From Cokeromyces recurvatus (taxonomy: Eukaryota > Mucoromycota > Mucoromycetes > Mucorales > Mucoraceae): a stretch of 64,000 nt of DNA. The notes under the pieces were generated by a model, which saw only the letters and a list, made by a program, of their open reading frames with translations, made no database searches and was not told the DNA's origin. The stretch spans positions 1 through 64,000 of the forward strand of contig NW_026251389.1 of the NCBI RefSeq assembly GCF_025118155.1, in the 5' to 3' direction. Positions 62,364 to 64,000 of the stretch are shown here, one piece after another (positions within the stretch are counted from its first letter, which is position 1; the number at the start of each line of letters is the position of its first letter). The position numbers and the translations under genes are program-made.

Positions 62364-64000
62364 TTATTCATTAGTTTCTGATGTATTGCTTTTTTCTTTT
62401 TGCTATAATAAATAGGTATTAGTACATGTCCCTTCTCTTAAAAATAAATAAATAAAAATAATAATAAACAAATTTACCTTTGCTTGCCAAGCTTGTGCCA
62501 TTTGTAAGAATTTAAGTGAACGATTTTGAACTTCATCATCAGGAAAGATATAGTCAAAGTATTCTTCCCAAATAACATTATCTTCAGTTGAATCAGCAGC
62601 TCTTCTTCTCTTCTTAACAACTTTAGGCATTTTCTTAGTAACCACTTCCTTTGTTTCATCTGTGCCGTAGTTCTCTTCAAAGTCTTTCCATGCTTCAAGT
62701 AAAAGAACACGCTATTATAATACAAGTTAATCATAGTTACTTTGTTAATAAATAATTCATACCTCATCTTTAAGCTCCTTCTCCTTCATCTTGTTATAAG
62801 ATTCTTCAAAGATCTTACGAGCACGTCTAATACCTTCCGCATTTCCATCTTCATACGGTATAGAGAGTTCAAATTGTGCAAAACTAATATAGACTTTAAC
62901 ATGTTCAGTACGTTCCAATAAGCGATAATAAAGGTCTCTTGTCTTTTCATATTCTTCTTCTCCAATTTCGAAATCAATATAGGCCTTCCATAATAATTCA
63001 GGCATATTAAGATGTTCTTGAGAAACGGCCAACTCGAAAATAGCACGACATCTTTCAACCTCATCCAACACATTCTTTTCCATCTCGGCAAATTGAATCC
63101 AAGCTGAACAGTTGGATGAATCGTATTCAATCCATTTTGTATAAATCGTACGACAACGGTCAAATTCTCTTAATTGAAATTCTAAATCAATATAACCCTT
63201 GAAAAGCTTATTTTTAGGACATTGGCCAATCGCTCTTCCCAGTAACTTTCTTGCCTTTGTGATATCCATCTGTCTAATCTCAAATTGAGCGTAAAGTAAC
63301 CAAATCTTTGCAAAGGTAAATTTTTTATGTGGTATCAGTTGAATGCATTGTTCATAAATCTCTCGTGTTCGTTCAATATCCTTATTTTCCAGTTCCTCAT
63401 AAAGGGCATAATTAATCCAGAGATAAATGTATCGTCTCCAAAATCGCTTTTCTTCAGCTGGTGGAACTTGCGCAATAGCACGTTCATAAACTTCACGAAC
63501 TCGAGCTGGTTCACCTGCTGATTCTTCTAATTTTGCATAATCAAACCAAATATCATAGTTTTTGGGATTTTCGTCAATCTCTTGTTCATATTGTACACGT
63601 CTTTTTCCAATCACAACTTCTTCAATGCCTGCCTTATGGCCATACTGCTTTTCGAAATTGGTGTATTGATTATAAAGCGATTGTGATTTTGATTTAGGAA
63701 GACGATCTAAACCATATTTAAAGATAACGCGAGCTCTTTCATACTAAAACAATAATAGTAAAAAAAAAAAATCTAGTAAATACTATATTGTGTACATACT
63801 GGTATAAAAAGATTTTTTTTTTTTTTTACCTCTCTAGCTTTAATTTCAAATTTCGCAAAGGCAACAAGTAATTTTTGGTCTAATTTCTCATCGCCCATGA
63901 ATTCAAGAGCTGCAGTGTAGATCTCTCTGCATTTATTTAAATTATTATGTTCTTCTTCAAATCGAGCCCATTTGATCCAATTAGCAGGTTCTGGATGAAT
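62364..64000 (-). CDS. CLF1: Pre-mRNA splicing factor CLF1 / crooked neck (3' part)
   Basis: Exons (minus) 63830-64000 (continues beyond the window), 62763-63743, 62478-62711 and 62364-62402. Tandem HAT (half-a-TPR) repeats are clear: [80 protein letters not shown]. After the repeats come a basic [15 protein letters not shown] segment and a C-terminus ending SNTSETNE. The protein is a scaffold of the Prp19/NTC complex and is needed for spliceosome activation. The N-terminal ~300 residues lie outside the window. Confidence 0.95.

Overview
The window looks like nuclear DNA of an early-diverging filamentous fungus, most likely Mucorales (Mucoromycota). It is AT-rich, its genes carry many short introns (about 50-90 nt, GT..AG), its proteins are fungal, and its mobile elements (DIRS-like, Tc1/mariner-like, LINE ORF1-like) fit Mucoromycota. 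The species cannot be named from the sequence.

Region 1 (about 1-16.7 kb) is a nested graveyard of mobile elements and broken genes. From left to right it holds the end of a Tc1-like element, an LTR fragment, a LINE-type ORF1 remnant, a Tc1/mariner element with 227-bp terminal inverted repeats, one arm of a 1.31-kb inverted duplication, a MITE, and a pseudogene split by a solo LTR. Next come a second LTR interrupted by a third LTR, a DIRS-like tyrosine-recombinase retrotransposon, a truncated IS630/Tc1-type transposase, and the other arm of the inverted duplication. Two exact 5-bp target-site duplications (ATGCC and TACTC) give part of the insertion order. Three broken genes (inverted-duplication pair, split gene, and a third at 53.8-55.8 kb) appear to belong to one divergent family that I cannot name. 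One copy carries a D...E-x-K pattern reminiscent of PD-(D/E)XK nucleases. This is my main candidate for something undescribed.

Region 2 (about 18.2-64 kb) is ordinary, compact and gene-rich. In order: a PHAF1/UPF0183 protein (+), a PHO89-type phosphate symporter (-), a sugar transporter (-), a DUF1772 protein (+), a JTB-like membrane protein (+), a PX-PH phospholipase D (-), NatB auxiliary subunit NAA25/Mdm20 (-), a 1430-aa F-box/LRR protein with a Q-rich tail (-), and an importin-7/8-type karyopherin (-). Then tRNA-Thr(UGU), a protein with an integrase-type H2C2 zinc-binding site (-), amidophosphoribosyltransferase ADE4 (+), the third dispersed-family pseudogene with a transposase remnant beside it (-), a Fun19-like SWIRM protein (+), an AIG1/FAR-17a protein (-), a class-3 aldehyde dehydrogenase (+) and the 3' part of splicing factor CLF1/crooked neck (-), which runs off the window.

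The functions are unrelated housekeeping roles and I see no pathway cluster. Exon models were built by hand from splice signals and reading-frame continuity. Exon lengths sum to whole codons for every intact gene. The phospholipase D and importin genes each come out exactly one base short, and in both a missing A in an A-run explains it. Long T-tracts on the sense strand recur in introns and leaders.
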